Origin: an uncultured Eubacteriales bacterium
GTDB lineage: Bacteria; Bacillota; Clostridia; Christensenellales; CAG-138
Reading direction: 5' to 3'
DNA length: 64,000 nucleotides
Assembly (NCBI GenBank): GCA_900546845.1
Contig: UREK01000003.1
Location: 32,129 to 96,128, forward strand
A model generated the notes under the pieces. The model was not told the origin of the DNA and made no database searches. It was given only the letters and a program-made list of their open reading frames with translations. A program made the position numbers and the translations under genes. Below, one piece after another: positions 25,023-31,925 of this stretch. Numbering within the stretch: position 1 is the stretch's first letter; every line of letters starts with the position of its first letter.

Positions 25023-25875
25023 GCAAATCGACTTTGACAAGCTCTTGAAAGACCGGCATACCTGCCGGTCTTTTAAACCCGATCCAATTCCTGAAGATGT
25101 GATGGCGCGTCTCTATGACGCAGCCTGTTCCGCGCCGAGCGCAGGCGGTTTTCAACGGATTTCCATCATAGAAATTATGGAGCCGGAAAAAAAGGAAGCG
25201 CTTGCGCGCATTTCGCGGAATCAGCGTTTCATTGCCCATGCGCCGGTCAATCTGATGTTTTGCATTGATGGACGGCGGATGCGCAGAATTGCAGAATATG
25301 AAGGCGCGCCATATGGGCAGGACTACGCCATATGCACGCTCTGGATGGGAATTGTGGATGCTTCTGTCAGTGCCCAAACCCTTGTACTCGCGGCAGAGGC
25401 AGAGGGATTACGCAGTTGCTATAACGGGAATGTGGTGGATCGGGCGGATGAAGTATCAGAACTCCTGAAGCTGCCAGAGCATGTAGTGCCGGCTTTTATG
25501 CTTACGTTGGGATACCCGCGTTCAAGTGGACAGCGATCCCGCAAGTATTCACGCGATGTAATTGTGCATCAGGAAACATATCACGATATGGAGATGGAAG
25601 AACTTTATCCGCATCATCTTGCAAAGTGCGGGACGCCTCAGTTCTCTGCAAGCGATGCTCGCTGTATACAGTTGGAAAAAATGCTCCGGCGGCAATATGG
25701 CGTGGAGTTTACAGAAAAAGCAATGGCGCGTGTACACGAAAAAGGGTGCCTTACGGCATATCAATATTGGTTTGGGTGCTATTATCCGAGCAATGAGGAC
25801 ACTGTGATGACGGCGGAAGATTACCGTATATTCCTCAAGAAAAAGGGGCTGGATTTAAGCGAGACCGGCATGTGA
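25015..25875 (+). CDS. Nitroreductase-family flavoprotein with C-terminal extension
   Basis: The first 190 residues are a nitroreductase-like FMN fold: DRHTCRSFKPDPIPEDV with the FMN-contacting Arg, SAPSAGGFQ, and the VPAFMLTLGYP end block. Another 95 residues follow, including four Cys (KCGTPQFSASDARC, HEKGCL, WFGCYY), which ordinary nitroreductases do not have. The start at ATG 25015 has AAAGG upstream and overlaps the racemase stop by 8 bases. As the last gene of the importer operon it may reduce or dehalogenate an imported compound or its product. The tail could bind metal or serve dimerisation; I do not recognise it. Confidence 0.87.
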   Translation: MAEQIDFDKLLKDRHTCRSFKPDPIPEDVMARLYDAACSAPSAGGFQRISIIEIMEPEKKEALARISRNQRFIAHAPVNLMFCIDGRRMRRIAEYEGAPYGQDYAICTLWMGIVDASVSAQTLVLAAEAEGLRSCYNGNVVDRADEVSELLKLPEHVVPAFMLTLGYPRSSGQRSRKYSRDVIVHQETYHDMEMEELYPHHLAKCGTPQFSASDARCIQLEKMLRRQYGVEFTEKAMARVHEKGCLTAYQYWFGCYYPSNEDTVMTAEDYRIFLKKKGLDLSETGM

Positions 25876-25909
25876 GGAACCCTGTGGATATAATGAGAAT
25901 TTGGCTTTT

Positions 25910-25941
25910 GCGCGGCTGCAACATTGCAGCCGCGCTCTTTT
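25910..25941 (+). terminator. Intrinsic terminator of the importer-enzyme operon
   Basis: GCGCGGCTGCAA (25910-25921) and TTGCAGCCGCGC (25924-25935) form a GC-rich stem (11 bp with a 4-base loop), followed by TCTTTT. It closes the operon that begins at 16875. Confidence 0.88.
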
Positions 25942-26089
25942 AAAAAGAAGAGTATTCAACCGATTTACGTTCTGCGATCTCAAGCGTAGAAATAAACATT
26001 CTGAATTGATTTATATAAGTTTAAAAAATAATCAAAAGAATGCAAATCTATCAACGAAAAACGGATTTCTGGGAAAATCTTATACATAC
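25942..26089. other. AT-rich intergenic stretch, no gene seen
   Basis: This stretch is much richer in A and T than its surroundings. I see no coding signal, RNA gene or clear promoter in it. It leads into the transposase relic, so it may be the remains of the same insertion. Confidence 0.5.
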
Positions 26090-26296
26090 TTCAAACGAAG
26101 AGGCTTTACCATTGAATGAGTCCAGCCCGACGGCGGTTTTGATTTGCCGACGAGCTTTGAAAAGGCGGCTGATGAGCCTGGCGTGCGCCATAAGCTCATC
26201 AGCCCGTACTCCCCTCGCCGCAATGGCATGGCCGAGCGCGGTCATCGGGAAGACCCCAGACGGCCCCTTGCGCCCTTTACCTTATTCCTTCCCTAA
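26090..26296 (+). pseudogene. Decayed DDE transposase fragment (IS481/IS3-like integrase core)
   Basis: Read in one frame, this segment gives FKRRGFTIE, a stop (26117-26119), then VQPDGGFDLPTSFEKAADEP and RHKLISPYSPRRNGMAERGHRED. This matches the end of an rve-type transposase core, where the usual text is close to QTDNGFEFT, then HKLIRPYTPRHNGKVERSHRED. The second catalytic Asp (in QPDGG) and the Glu (in AERGHRED) are still visible. An internal stop, an apparent small deletion after VQPDGGF, and the lack of the N-terminal half show it is dead. No inverted-repeat ends were found. Confidence 0.7.
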
Positions 26297-26350
26297 CATT
26301 TTCCTTCGTGCCTATGCAGTCCGGAACGTTTGACAAATCTACAGAATAGC

Positions 26351-27166
26351 TCACTGCGCCTTCTTCTGCATCCCATTCACATCGACAATGGTGTCCCCCT
26401 CCAGCAAAAGTTCGCTGATCGTGACGAACTCATACCCTTCGGAGATTGCGGTCTTAAGCAGCGTGGGAAGATATTCCTTGATCTTATAGCCGTTGTTATG
26501 GCAGAGGATGATGCAGCCCGGGTGCAGCTTGGGTAAGACGCTGTCGAGAATCGTCTGCGCGCTACGCTCCTCCTTCCAATCGACCGTATCGATGTCCCAT
26601 TGCAGCACCTCATAGCCGAGCGAGCGCACCGTCGTGATGACAGAATCGTTATATTCGCCGTAAGGCGCGCGGAACACGTTGGTCTTTTCCCCAGTGATCT
26701 TTACCATCATCGCCTCGAAATCCTCGATTTCCTTTTGCATTTGCGCGGCGGAAAGCTTGTTCATGTGCGGGTGCGTTGCAGTGTGGTTCCCAAGCTCGTG
26801 CCCCGCGTCGTAAATCGCCTTCACCTTGTCCGGATATTTTTCCACCCAGAAGCCGCATAGGAAGAACGTGGCTTTCACATCGTAACTTTTGAGCGTTTCC
26901 AGGATGAAGTCCGTCTTGTCGTCCTCCCACGCGGCGTCGATGGTCAGGGCAATCTTCTTGTCGTCGCGCTCCACGCTGTAAACGGGCAGCTCGCGTTTCT
27001 TCCCGGCGAGCACCTCCAGCTCGTATTCCTCCACCACGGCCATGCTGCCCGCCGCAGTGGCGTTGCCGTCCGAGACGGCGATGGCGATGATCACGGCTGC
27101 GACCACGGCGATGAGAACGATGGCCGCGATCACAAGCGTGCGTTTTGTGATAACGAAGATACGCAA
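26351..27166 (-). CDS. Membrane-anchored polysaccharide deacetylase (NodB/PdaB-like)
   Basis: This 271-residue protein has one N-terminal membrane anchor (LVIAAIVLIAVVAAVIIAIAV) and an extracytoplasmic NodB domain. Motifs in order are TIDAAWEDD (variant motif 1 with the catalytic Asp region), HTATHPH (metal His pair), FRAPYGEYN, WDIDTVDW, and IILCHNNG at the end. The TIDAAW variant and short length are common in the sporulation-linked deacetylases of Firmicutes. It probably removes acetyl groups from peptidoglycan or spore cortex. The start is TTG 27166, six bases after GGAGGGG; a TTG 15 bases earlier overlaps that site. It is divergent from recD2. Confidence 0.87.
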   Translation of the reverse strand: MRIFVITKRTLVIAAIVLIAVVAAVIIAIAVSDGNATAAGSMAVVEEYELEVLAGKKRELPVYSVERDDKKIALTIDAAWEDDKTDFILETLKSYDVKATFFLCGFWVEKYPDKVKAIYDAGHELGNHTATHPHMNKLSAAQMQKEIEDFEAMMVKITGEKTNVFRAPYGEYNDSVITTVRSLGYEVLQWDIDTVDWKEERSAQTILDSVLPKLHPGCIILCHNNGYKIKEYLPTLLKTAISEGYEFVTISELLLEGDTIVDVNGMQKKAQ

Positions 27167-27225
27167 AGCAATCCCCTCCAACTGATGAAATGATGCTTTA
27201 TCTTATGTGCCGGTTTGTCATTATA

Positions 27226-27255
27226 TTGCTTCCACGGCGTTTTGCATGGTAAAAT
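27226..27255 (+). promoter_or_regulatory. Promoter of recD2
   Basis: TTGCTT (27226-27231), an 18-base spacer and TAAAAT (27250-27255) lie 37 bases before the recD2 start. A TATAAT on the other strand (27225-27220) could be the -10 of the divergent deacetylase gene. Confidence 0.55.
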
Positions 27256-27291
27256 GAAGCGAATTGGCGCATAGAGACGAAAGGCTGCCTT

Positions 27292-29520
27292 ATGGAAGAA
27301 ATCAAGGGTACCGTAAAAAGCATCATATTCCGTAACGAGGAGAACGGCTTTACCGTGCTGGAGCTGGTCGATGCGGCTGGGGACGAGATTACGGCAGTGG
27401 GGCCGCTCCCGCTTGCAAACGTGGGAGAGCGCATTGAGGTTTCAGGCACATGGACGGAACACCCAACCTATGGCCGCCAGCTTCGCGCCCAGGGCTGCCG
27501 CGTGCTTGCCCCCGCAACGCTGACCGCGCTCGTCAATTACCTCGGCAGCGGCCTTATCCGCGGCGTGGGGGAAAGCACGGCACGGGAAATCGTGAACACG
27601 TTTGGCCTCGAGACGCTCCCCGTGCTCGAAAACGCGCCGGAGCGCCTGACAGAGGTGCCGGGCATCGGCCGCCTGCGCGCGGCGAAGATCGCGGAATCCT
27701 TTGCCGCGCAGCGCGACATGCGGGACATTATGCTCGCCTTGCAGGAATTCGGCGTAACGGTCTCCCAGGCGATGAAGCTATACAAAGCGTACGGCAACCT
27801 TTGCTTGGCGAAGATCCAGGAAAACCCATACCGGCTGATTGATGAAATTGAAGGCATCGGCTTCCTTACGGCGGATAGGCTTGCGCAGAACGCTGGTGTG
27901 GAGAGAGACTCCGCGTTCCGCATCAAGGCGGGGCTAAAATATACGCTGCAGTGGGCAAGGCAGGAGGGGCATACTTATCTGCCTCGGGATATTCTCATCC
28001 GCATCGCGGCAAGCGAGCGCGTTCTCGGCGTGGAGCTGCTGCCGGTGGAACGCGCGCTTGACGAGCTGATCATCGGCGGCGAGGTGGTATATCAAACGGT
28101 GGGGAGTGCGGACGGGGTATTCCTGCCGCGGATGCATTTCCTTGAGAGCGACTGCGCGAAGCGCCTTTTGCAGGTGCTGCATACCCCCTCACCGCTGCTT
28201 TTTCTCGATCCGGAAAATCAGGTGGCGCTGCTGGAGCGGGAGCTGAAAATTTCCCTTGCGCCGCAGCAGCAGGAAGCGGTGATCCGAGCGCTTACAAGCG
28301 GTGCGCTCGTCATCACCGGCGGACCCGGCACGGGCAAGACGACGATCCTGCGCTTCATCCTGCGGATCGTGCAGAACATGGGCCTTTCCTGCGAGCTTTG
28401 CGCGCCCACAGGCCGGGCGGCCAAGCGCATGGCGGAGGCGACGGGTGTGCCCGCGCGCACGATCCACCGGCTTTTGGAATACGGCTACGGCGGCGAGGGC
28501 TTTTTGAGGGATGAGGAAAACCCGGTGGAGACGGACCTCATCATCGTGGATGAAATGTCCATGGTGGATGTGCCGCTCATGCATGCGCTGCTGCGCGCGG
28601 TCGGCCCGAGCACGCGGCTTTTGATGGTGGGGGATGCGGATCAGCTCCCGCCCGTGGGTGCGGGGAACGTGCTTCGGGACGTCATCGAAAGCGGGGCTGT
28701 GCCTGTCATGCGCCTTACGGACATTTATCGCCAGGCGGAGCGCGGCATGATCGTGGAAAACGCGCACCGCATCAACAATGGCCAGCCGCCGGAACTTTCC
28801 TCCGGCAAGGAGGACTTCCTCTTCGAGGAAATCGCTGCCGCAGAGGATGTGGCGCGCCGCGTCGTTGGGCTTTGCACGGGCCGCGTGAACCGGCTTTTGA
28901 CGCGGGAACCGCGCAAGGATGTGCAGGTGCTTGTACCGATGAAGAAAGGGCCGCTCGGCATATATGCGCTCAACGCGCGCATCCAGGCGGCCATGAACCC
29001 GCCCGGACGGCAAAAGCGGGAGCGCAAGCACGGCGATGTTGTTTTCCGCGAGGGCGACAAGGTCATGCAGGTTAAAAACAATTACAAGCTCAGCTGGAAG
29101 AAGGCGCGTTACAACGGCATAGCGGAGGAAGGCCTCGGCGTGTTCAACGGCGACCTTGGCACCATCCTGCGCATCGACAGCACGGAGCAGGAGCTCGAGG
29201 TGCTCTTTGACGACGAGCGCGCGGCGGTCTACGATTTCACGATGCTCGACGAACTTTCGCTCGCCTATGCCGTCACGGTGCATAAAAGCCAGGGGAGCGA
29301 GTTCCCGATCGTTATCCTGCCGCTCATCAGCGGCGCGCCTTCCCTGATGACGCGTAATCTGCTCTACACAGCCGTGACGCGCGCGCGGGAACAGGTGTAT
29401 ATCCTCGGCCGGAGCCGCTGCGTGTACGAAATGGCTGCAAATGGGCAGGTGAAGAAGCGTTACAGCGCTCTCGGCGTTTTCCTGCAGGAGCTTGCGCCGC
29501 TCATCGGGGGTGGGCAATGA
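27292..29520 (+). CDS. recD2: RecD2-type ATP-dependent DNA helicase
   Basis: This 742-residue superfamily 1B helicase is of the RecD2 type found in bacteria without RecBCD. An N-terminal OB-like domain and helix-hairpin-helix region (about 1-200, with VPGIGRLRAAKI) precede the motor. Walker A is TGGPGTGKTT near residue 345, motif II is IIVDEMSMVD, and motif III is GDADQLPPVGAG. The C-terminal motif VTVHKSQGSEFP and the TAVTRAR motif are intact. It unwinds DNA 5' to 3' in repair and recombination. The stop overlaps the comF start by four bases, an order seen in other Firmicutes-like genomes. Confidence 0.95.
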   Translation: MEEIKGTVKSIIFRNEENGFTVLELVDAAGDEITAVGPLPLANVGERIEVSGTWTEHPTYGRQLRAQGCRVLAPATLTALVNYLGSGLIRGVGESTAREIVNTFGLETLPVLENAPERLTEVPGIGRLRAAKIAESFAAQRDMRDIMLALQEFGVTVSQAMKLYKAYGNLCLAKIQENPYRLIDEIEGIGFLTADRLAQNAGVERDSAFRIKAGLKYTLQWARQEGHTYLPRDILIRIAASERVLGVELLPVERALDELIIGGEVVYQTVGSADGVFLPRMHFLESDCAKRLLQVLHTPSPLLFLDPENQVALLERELKISLAPQQQEAVIRALTSGALVITGGPGTGKTTILRFILRIVQNMGLSCELCAPTGRAAKRMAEATGVPARTIHRLLEYGYGGEGFLRDEENPVETDLIIVDEMSMVDVPLMHALLRAVGPSTRLLMVGDADQLPPVGAGNVLRDVIESGAVPVMRLTDIYRQAERGMIVENAHRINNGQPPELSSGKEDFLFEEIAAAEDVARRVVGLCTGRVNRLLTREPRKDVQVLVPMKKGPLGIYALNARIQAAMNPPGRQKRERKHGDVVFREGDKVMQVKNNYKLSWKKARYNGIAEEGLGVFNGDLGTILRIDSTEQELEVLFDDERAAVYDFTMLDELSLAYAVTVHKSQGSEFPIVILPLISGAPSLMTRNLLYTAVTRAREQVYILGRSRCVYEMAANGQVKKRYSALGVFLQELAPLIGGGQ

Positions 29521-30158
29521 ACCGCGCGGCGGAGGCGCTCCTTTCGCTGCTTTACCCAGAGGGCGTAGCCTGCTTTGCGTGCGGCGGGGAAGCCAGCGTA
29601 AATGAAGCCGGTCTCTGCCCATCCTGCGCGGCTGGCTTGCGGCGGTGCGAGGCGCCGCCTGCGCTGCGCTTTGCGGACGGATTTACGGCTGGCCTTCTGT
29701 ATACGGAGGAAACGGCGAACGCTGTGCACCGCTTTAAATATGGAGACGCGCGGTATCTGGCTGAGTTCCTCATATCCTATCTGGTGCTTCCGGAGGACTG
29801 GGGCTTTGATGCGGTCGTGCCCGTGCCGCTGCACAAACGCCGCTTGAGCCGGCGCGGCTACAACCAGAGCGCACTGCTGGCGGAGGCCCTTTCGGCGCGC
29901 GTGGGCGTCCCGGTGCGGGAGGATTTGCTCCGGCGCACGCGCAACACGGAAACGCAGACCGCGCTTAATGCGAGGCGGCGCGCGCGGAATTTGCGCGGCG
30001 CGTTTGAGGCTTCGCCTACCGCGAAGGGAATGCGGCTGCTTTTGATCGACGACGTGCGCACCACCGGCGCAACGCTTTCCGAATGCGTGCGGGCGCTGCG
30101 CGCCGCGGGTGCGGAAGCCGTATACGCATGCGCGGCATGCGAACGAGAACTGGATTAG
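29517..30158 (+). CDS. comF: ComF family phosphoribosyltransferase-like protein
   Basis: This 213-residue protein has the ComF layout: an N-terminal zinc ribbon with CFACGG and CPSC pairs, and a C-terminal type I phosphoribosyltransferase fold with the PRPP loop LLIDDVRTTGAT and the RRGYNQSALLA block. In naturally competent bacteria ComF works with the ComFA helicase in DNA uptake, but the ComFA partner is not here; instead it overlaps recD2 (ATGA). Whether it serves competence in this organism is open. Confidence 0.92.
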   Translation: MNRAAEALLSLLYPEGVACFACGGEASVNEAGLCPSCAAGLRRCEAPPALRFADGFTAGLLYTEETANAVHRFKYGDARYLAEFLISYLVLPEDWGFDAVVPVPLHKRRLSRRGYNQSALLAEALSARVGVPVREDLLRRTRNTETQTALNARRRARNLRGAFEASPTAKGMRLLLIDDVRTTGATLSECVRALRAAGAEAVYACAACERELD

Positions 30159-30187
30159 TCATGTTTCGGGGAACACCCTCATAAGCT
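30159..30187 (+). promoter_or_regulatory. Candidate sigma-E promoter of spoIIID
   Basis: TCATGTT (30159-30165), a 14-base spacer and CATAAGCT (30180-30187) resemble the sigma-E consensus (TCATATT and CATACA-n-T). spoIIID is a known sigma-E target in Bacillus subtilis. The site starts directly after the comF stop, 27 bases before the spoIIID ATG. Confidence 0.55.
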
Positions 30188-30213
30188 GTACAAAGCTTGT
30201 TCGGGGGTGTTTT

Positions 30214-30471
30214 ATGTACGCTTATATCGAGGAACGCGTTTTGTCTCTTGCCGAGTATATCATAGAGCATGAATCCACGGTGCGGGCAGCCGCGCGGGAG
30301 TTCGGCATCAGCAAATCCACAGTGCATCAGGACATGCAAACGCGCTTGCGGCAGCTTGACCCGGCGCTTGCCAAGGAGGTGCGGGCGATCCTGGATAAAA
30401 ATAAAGAAGAACGCCACATACGCGGCGGCATGGCGACCTACCGTAAATATAAGGGCGAAGGGAAGCCGTAA
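30214..30471 (+). CDS. spoIIID: Sporulation transcription factor SpoIIID
   Basis: This 85-residue protein is SpoIIID, the mother-cell regulator that switches gene expression between the sigma-E and sigma-K stages. The helix-turn-helix STVRAAAREFGISKSTVHQDMQTRL and the basic C-terminal end (ERHIRGGMATYRKYKGEG) are highly characteristic. The ATG at 30214 follows GGGGGTG. A long-range inverted repeat, AACACCC (30172-30178) with GGGTGTT (30205-30211), would cover this ribosome-binding site in any transcript that reads through from comF, but not in one started from the sigma-E site. Confidence 0.95.
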   Translation: MYAYIEERVLSLAEYIIEHESTVRAAAREFGISKSTVHQDMQTRLRQLDPALAKEVRAILDKNKEERHIRGGMATYRKYKGEGKP

Positions 30472-30556
30472 AAGCAGACGTTTGCGCGGTGCAAAACGGC
30501 CCTGGACCGTAGCAGTGGTTTAAGCTGAGACGGTTTTATGTACCCGGACTTATATT

Positions 30557-31474
30557 CTAGGCAAACAGAAGGCTGATAAGCGGGATCGTTACGATCGAGC
30601 AAAGTGTGGAAACGAAGGTGAGCTGCGCCGCATATTGCGCGTCCCCGTCATATTTTTCCGCAAGAATAGAAGTGGAAGCGCCAGCGGGCATGGCAGTCAT
30701 GATGACAGCGATGTTGATGAGCAGCGCGTCCGCGGCAAGCAGCTTCAGCACACCGTAGACCAAAAGCGGGAACGCGATGAGCCGCAGGAAGGTATAATAC
30801 AGGATCGACTTTGCAAAGAGGGATTTGACGTCCGCATCGGCCATGATGGAACCGACCGTGATCATGGAGATCGGCACGGTGGTGCGGCTGATGCTGTAGA
30901 TCGTATCGCCCAGGAACTGCGGCAGCTCCACGCGGGCGAGCATCAGCACTATGCCGATAAAGATCGAGACGATACATGGGTGCGTCACGAGCTTCCGAAA
31001 CGCGTCCTTCCTGTTCACGCTTGTAAAGAGCGAAAGGCCCGCCGTCCACATCGTAAAGCGGATGGGGATCTGGAACAGGGAAGTATACAAAACGCCGAGG
31101 CTGCCATAGAGCGTTTCCGCGATCGGCATGCCGACAAAGCTCGAATTTGAGCAGATGATCCCATAGCGCAGGATCGCCTGCTTTTCCAACGGGTAAGCCC
31201 GGAACAGAATCTTTCCGGCGAAAACGGCAAAGGCCTGAACGGCTGCTGCGATCACGATTGCAAGCACGCAGCTTTTTACGAATTCTGCCGAGATCGTGAT
31301 TTCCCCTAAAAAAGAGTGGACGATGTTGCAGGGCAGGAGCACGTTCACGAGCAGGCTTGAAACCGCTTTTTCAGATTCCCGGTTCAGAATGCGGCACTTT
31401 TTGACGATGAACCCCACGAGCACCAGCAAAAGCAGCACGAGCTGTTGATTGAGCACTTTCCCGAAAAATAACAT
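30557..31474 (-). CDS. AEC-family transporter (auxin efflux carrier-like)
   Basis: This membrane protein of about 305 residues has some ten hydrophobic helices and belongs to the AEC family, whose bacterial members move malate, malonate or other small organic acids. Family-like features are the GFIVKKCRILNRESEKAVSSLLVNVLLPC N-terminal region and the central NSSFVGMPIAETLYG block. The C-terminal part shows MTAMPAGASTSILAEKYDGD, the typical end motif. The start is set at ATG 31474; an extension to 31537 adds a less plausible leader. No linked enzyme points to a substrate. Confidence 0.85.
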   Translation of the reverse strand: MLFFGKVLNQQLVLLLLVLVGFIVKKCRILNRESEKAVSSLLVNVLLPCNIVHSFLGEITISAEFVKSCVLAIVIAAAVQAFAVFAGKILFRAYPLEKQAILRYGIICSNSSFVGMPIAETLYGSLGVLYTSLFQIPIRFTMWTAGLSLFTSVNRKDAFRKLVTHPCIVSIFIGIVLMLARVELPQFLGDTIYSISRTTVPISMITVGSIMADADVKSLFAKSILYYTFLRLIAFPLLVYGVLKLLAADALLINIAVIMTAMPAGASTSILAEKYDGDAQYAAQLTFVSTLCSIVTIPLISLLFA

Positions 31475-31668
31475 TCTAGGCAAACCCCGTTTCCCGTTTA
31501 TTGGCAGGATCAGACTCAAGTATACGCAAAAAGCCATGCCGTTGCAAGCGGAAGCAGCTGCGGAGGGCAGAGCAAATTCATTCAGCGGACAGATTCAAAT
31601 ACAAATATGCTGGGAAGATCCGGCCGGAGCAAGGCCGGCATGCCGGGATACTCTGCTGAAATTCAACG
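31475..31668. other. Intergenic stretch with CCGG-rich inverted repeats
   Basis: CCGGCC-n7-GGCCGG followed by the palindrome CCGGCATGCCGG lies at about 31619-31645, upstream of the leader promoter. There is no T-run on either strand. It may be a binding site or part of a weak terminator. No gene is seen. Confidence 0.35.
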
Positions 31669-31697
31669 TTGACAAAGCATGCGATATGCGTTATTAT
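31669..31697 (+). promoter_or_regulatory. Promoter of the Met-leader and metNIQ
   Basis: Perfect TTGACA (31669-31674), a 17-base spacer and TATTAT (31692-31697) give a strong sigma-A promoter. Transcription would start near 31704, about 220 bases before metN. Confidence 0.85.
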
Positions 31698-31733
31698 AAC
31701 TGTGTTTTATTTATGTAACAAAGGAGTTACCAG

Positions 31734-31841
31734 ATGGAATCCGTGTTTGCGACCATGATGATGCCCATGAGCTGCATGTCCATGATGATGTGCGGCTCTT
31801 CGTGCGTTCCCCTAAGCGGGTCAGTGTGGCTGCAAATGTGA
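31734..31841 (+). CDS. Methionine-rich leader peptide (candidate attenuator)
   Basis: This 35-codon frame lies between a strong promoter and an intrinsic terminator ahead of the methionine importer. AAAGGAG stands seven bases before its ATG. Ten of 35 residues are Met, and residues 8-19 read MMMPMSCMSMMM, eight Met in twelve codons; three Cys codons are also present. Such a run of codons for the amino acid that the downstream genes handle is the mark of a leader peptide whose ribosome stalls when the charged tRNA is short. The alternative is a real Met/Cys-rich copper-binding peptide, but the terminator and gene context favour attenuation. It is too short and too skewed for any protein family I know. 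Confidence 0.75.
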   Translation: MESVFATMMMPMSCMSMMMCGSSCVPLSGSVWLQM

Positions 31842-31863
31842 GGAGGTCCTTATCCGTTCACAT

Positions 31864-31893
31864 GGGCGGCGGGCACGAGCTCGCCGCCCTTTT
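31864..31893 (+). terminator. Intrinsic terminator (attenuator) before metN
   Basis: GGGCGGCG (31864-31871) and CGCCGCCC (31882-31889) form a perfect 8-bp GC stem, extended inwards by GGC/GCT around an ACGA loop, followed by TTTTATTATG. It lies 22 bases after the leader stop codon and 32 bases before metN. TCGTGC inside the leader (31800-31805) is complementary to GCACGA (31873-31878) in the 5' arm and loop, and GCCCATG in the Met-codon run (31763-31769) to CATGGGC (31861-31867). Both could be parts of alternative, antiterminating or competing folds. Confidence 0.8.
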
Positions 31894-31925
31894 ATTATGC
31901 TTATTTTGTAAAATCCGAGGTGTTT

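Noticed and set aside
28189..29622. 477-codon minus-strand frame
   Set aside because: It is antisense to recD2; long antisense frames are common here because of GC-rich codon use.
31619..31645. CCGG-rich inverted repeats considered as a terminator or part of the Met attenuator
   Set aside because: They lie upstream of the promoter and have no T-run on either strand, so they are not in the leader RNA.
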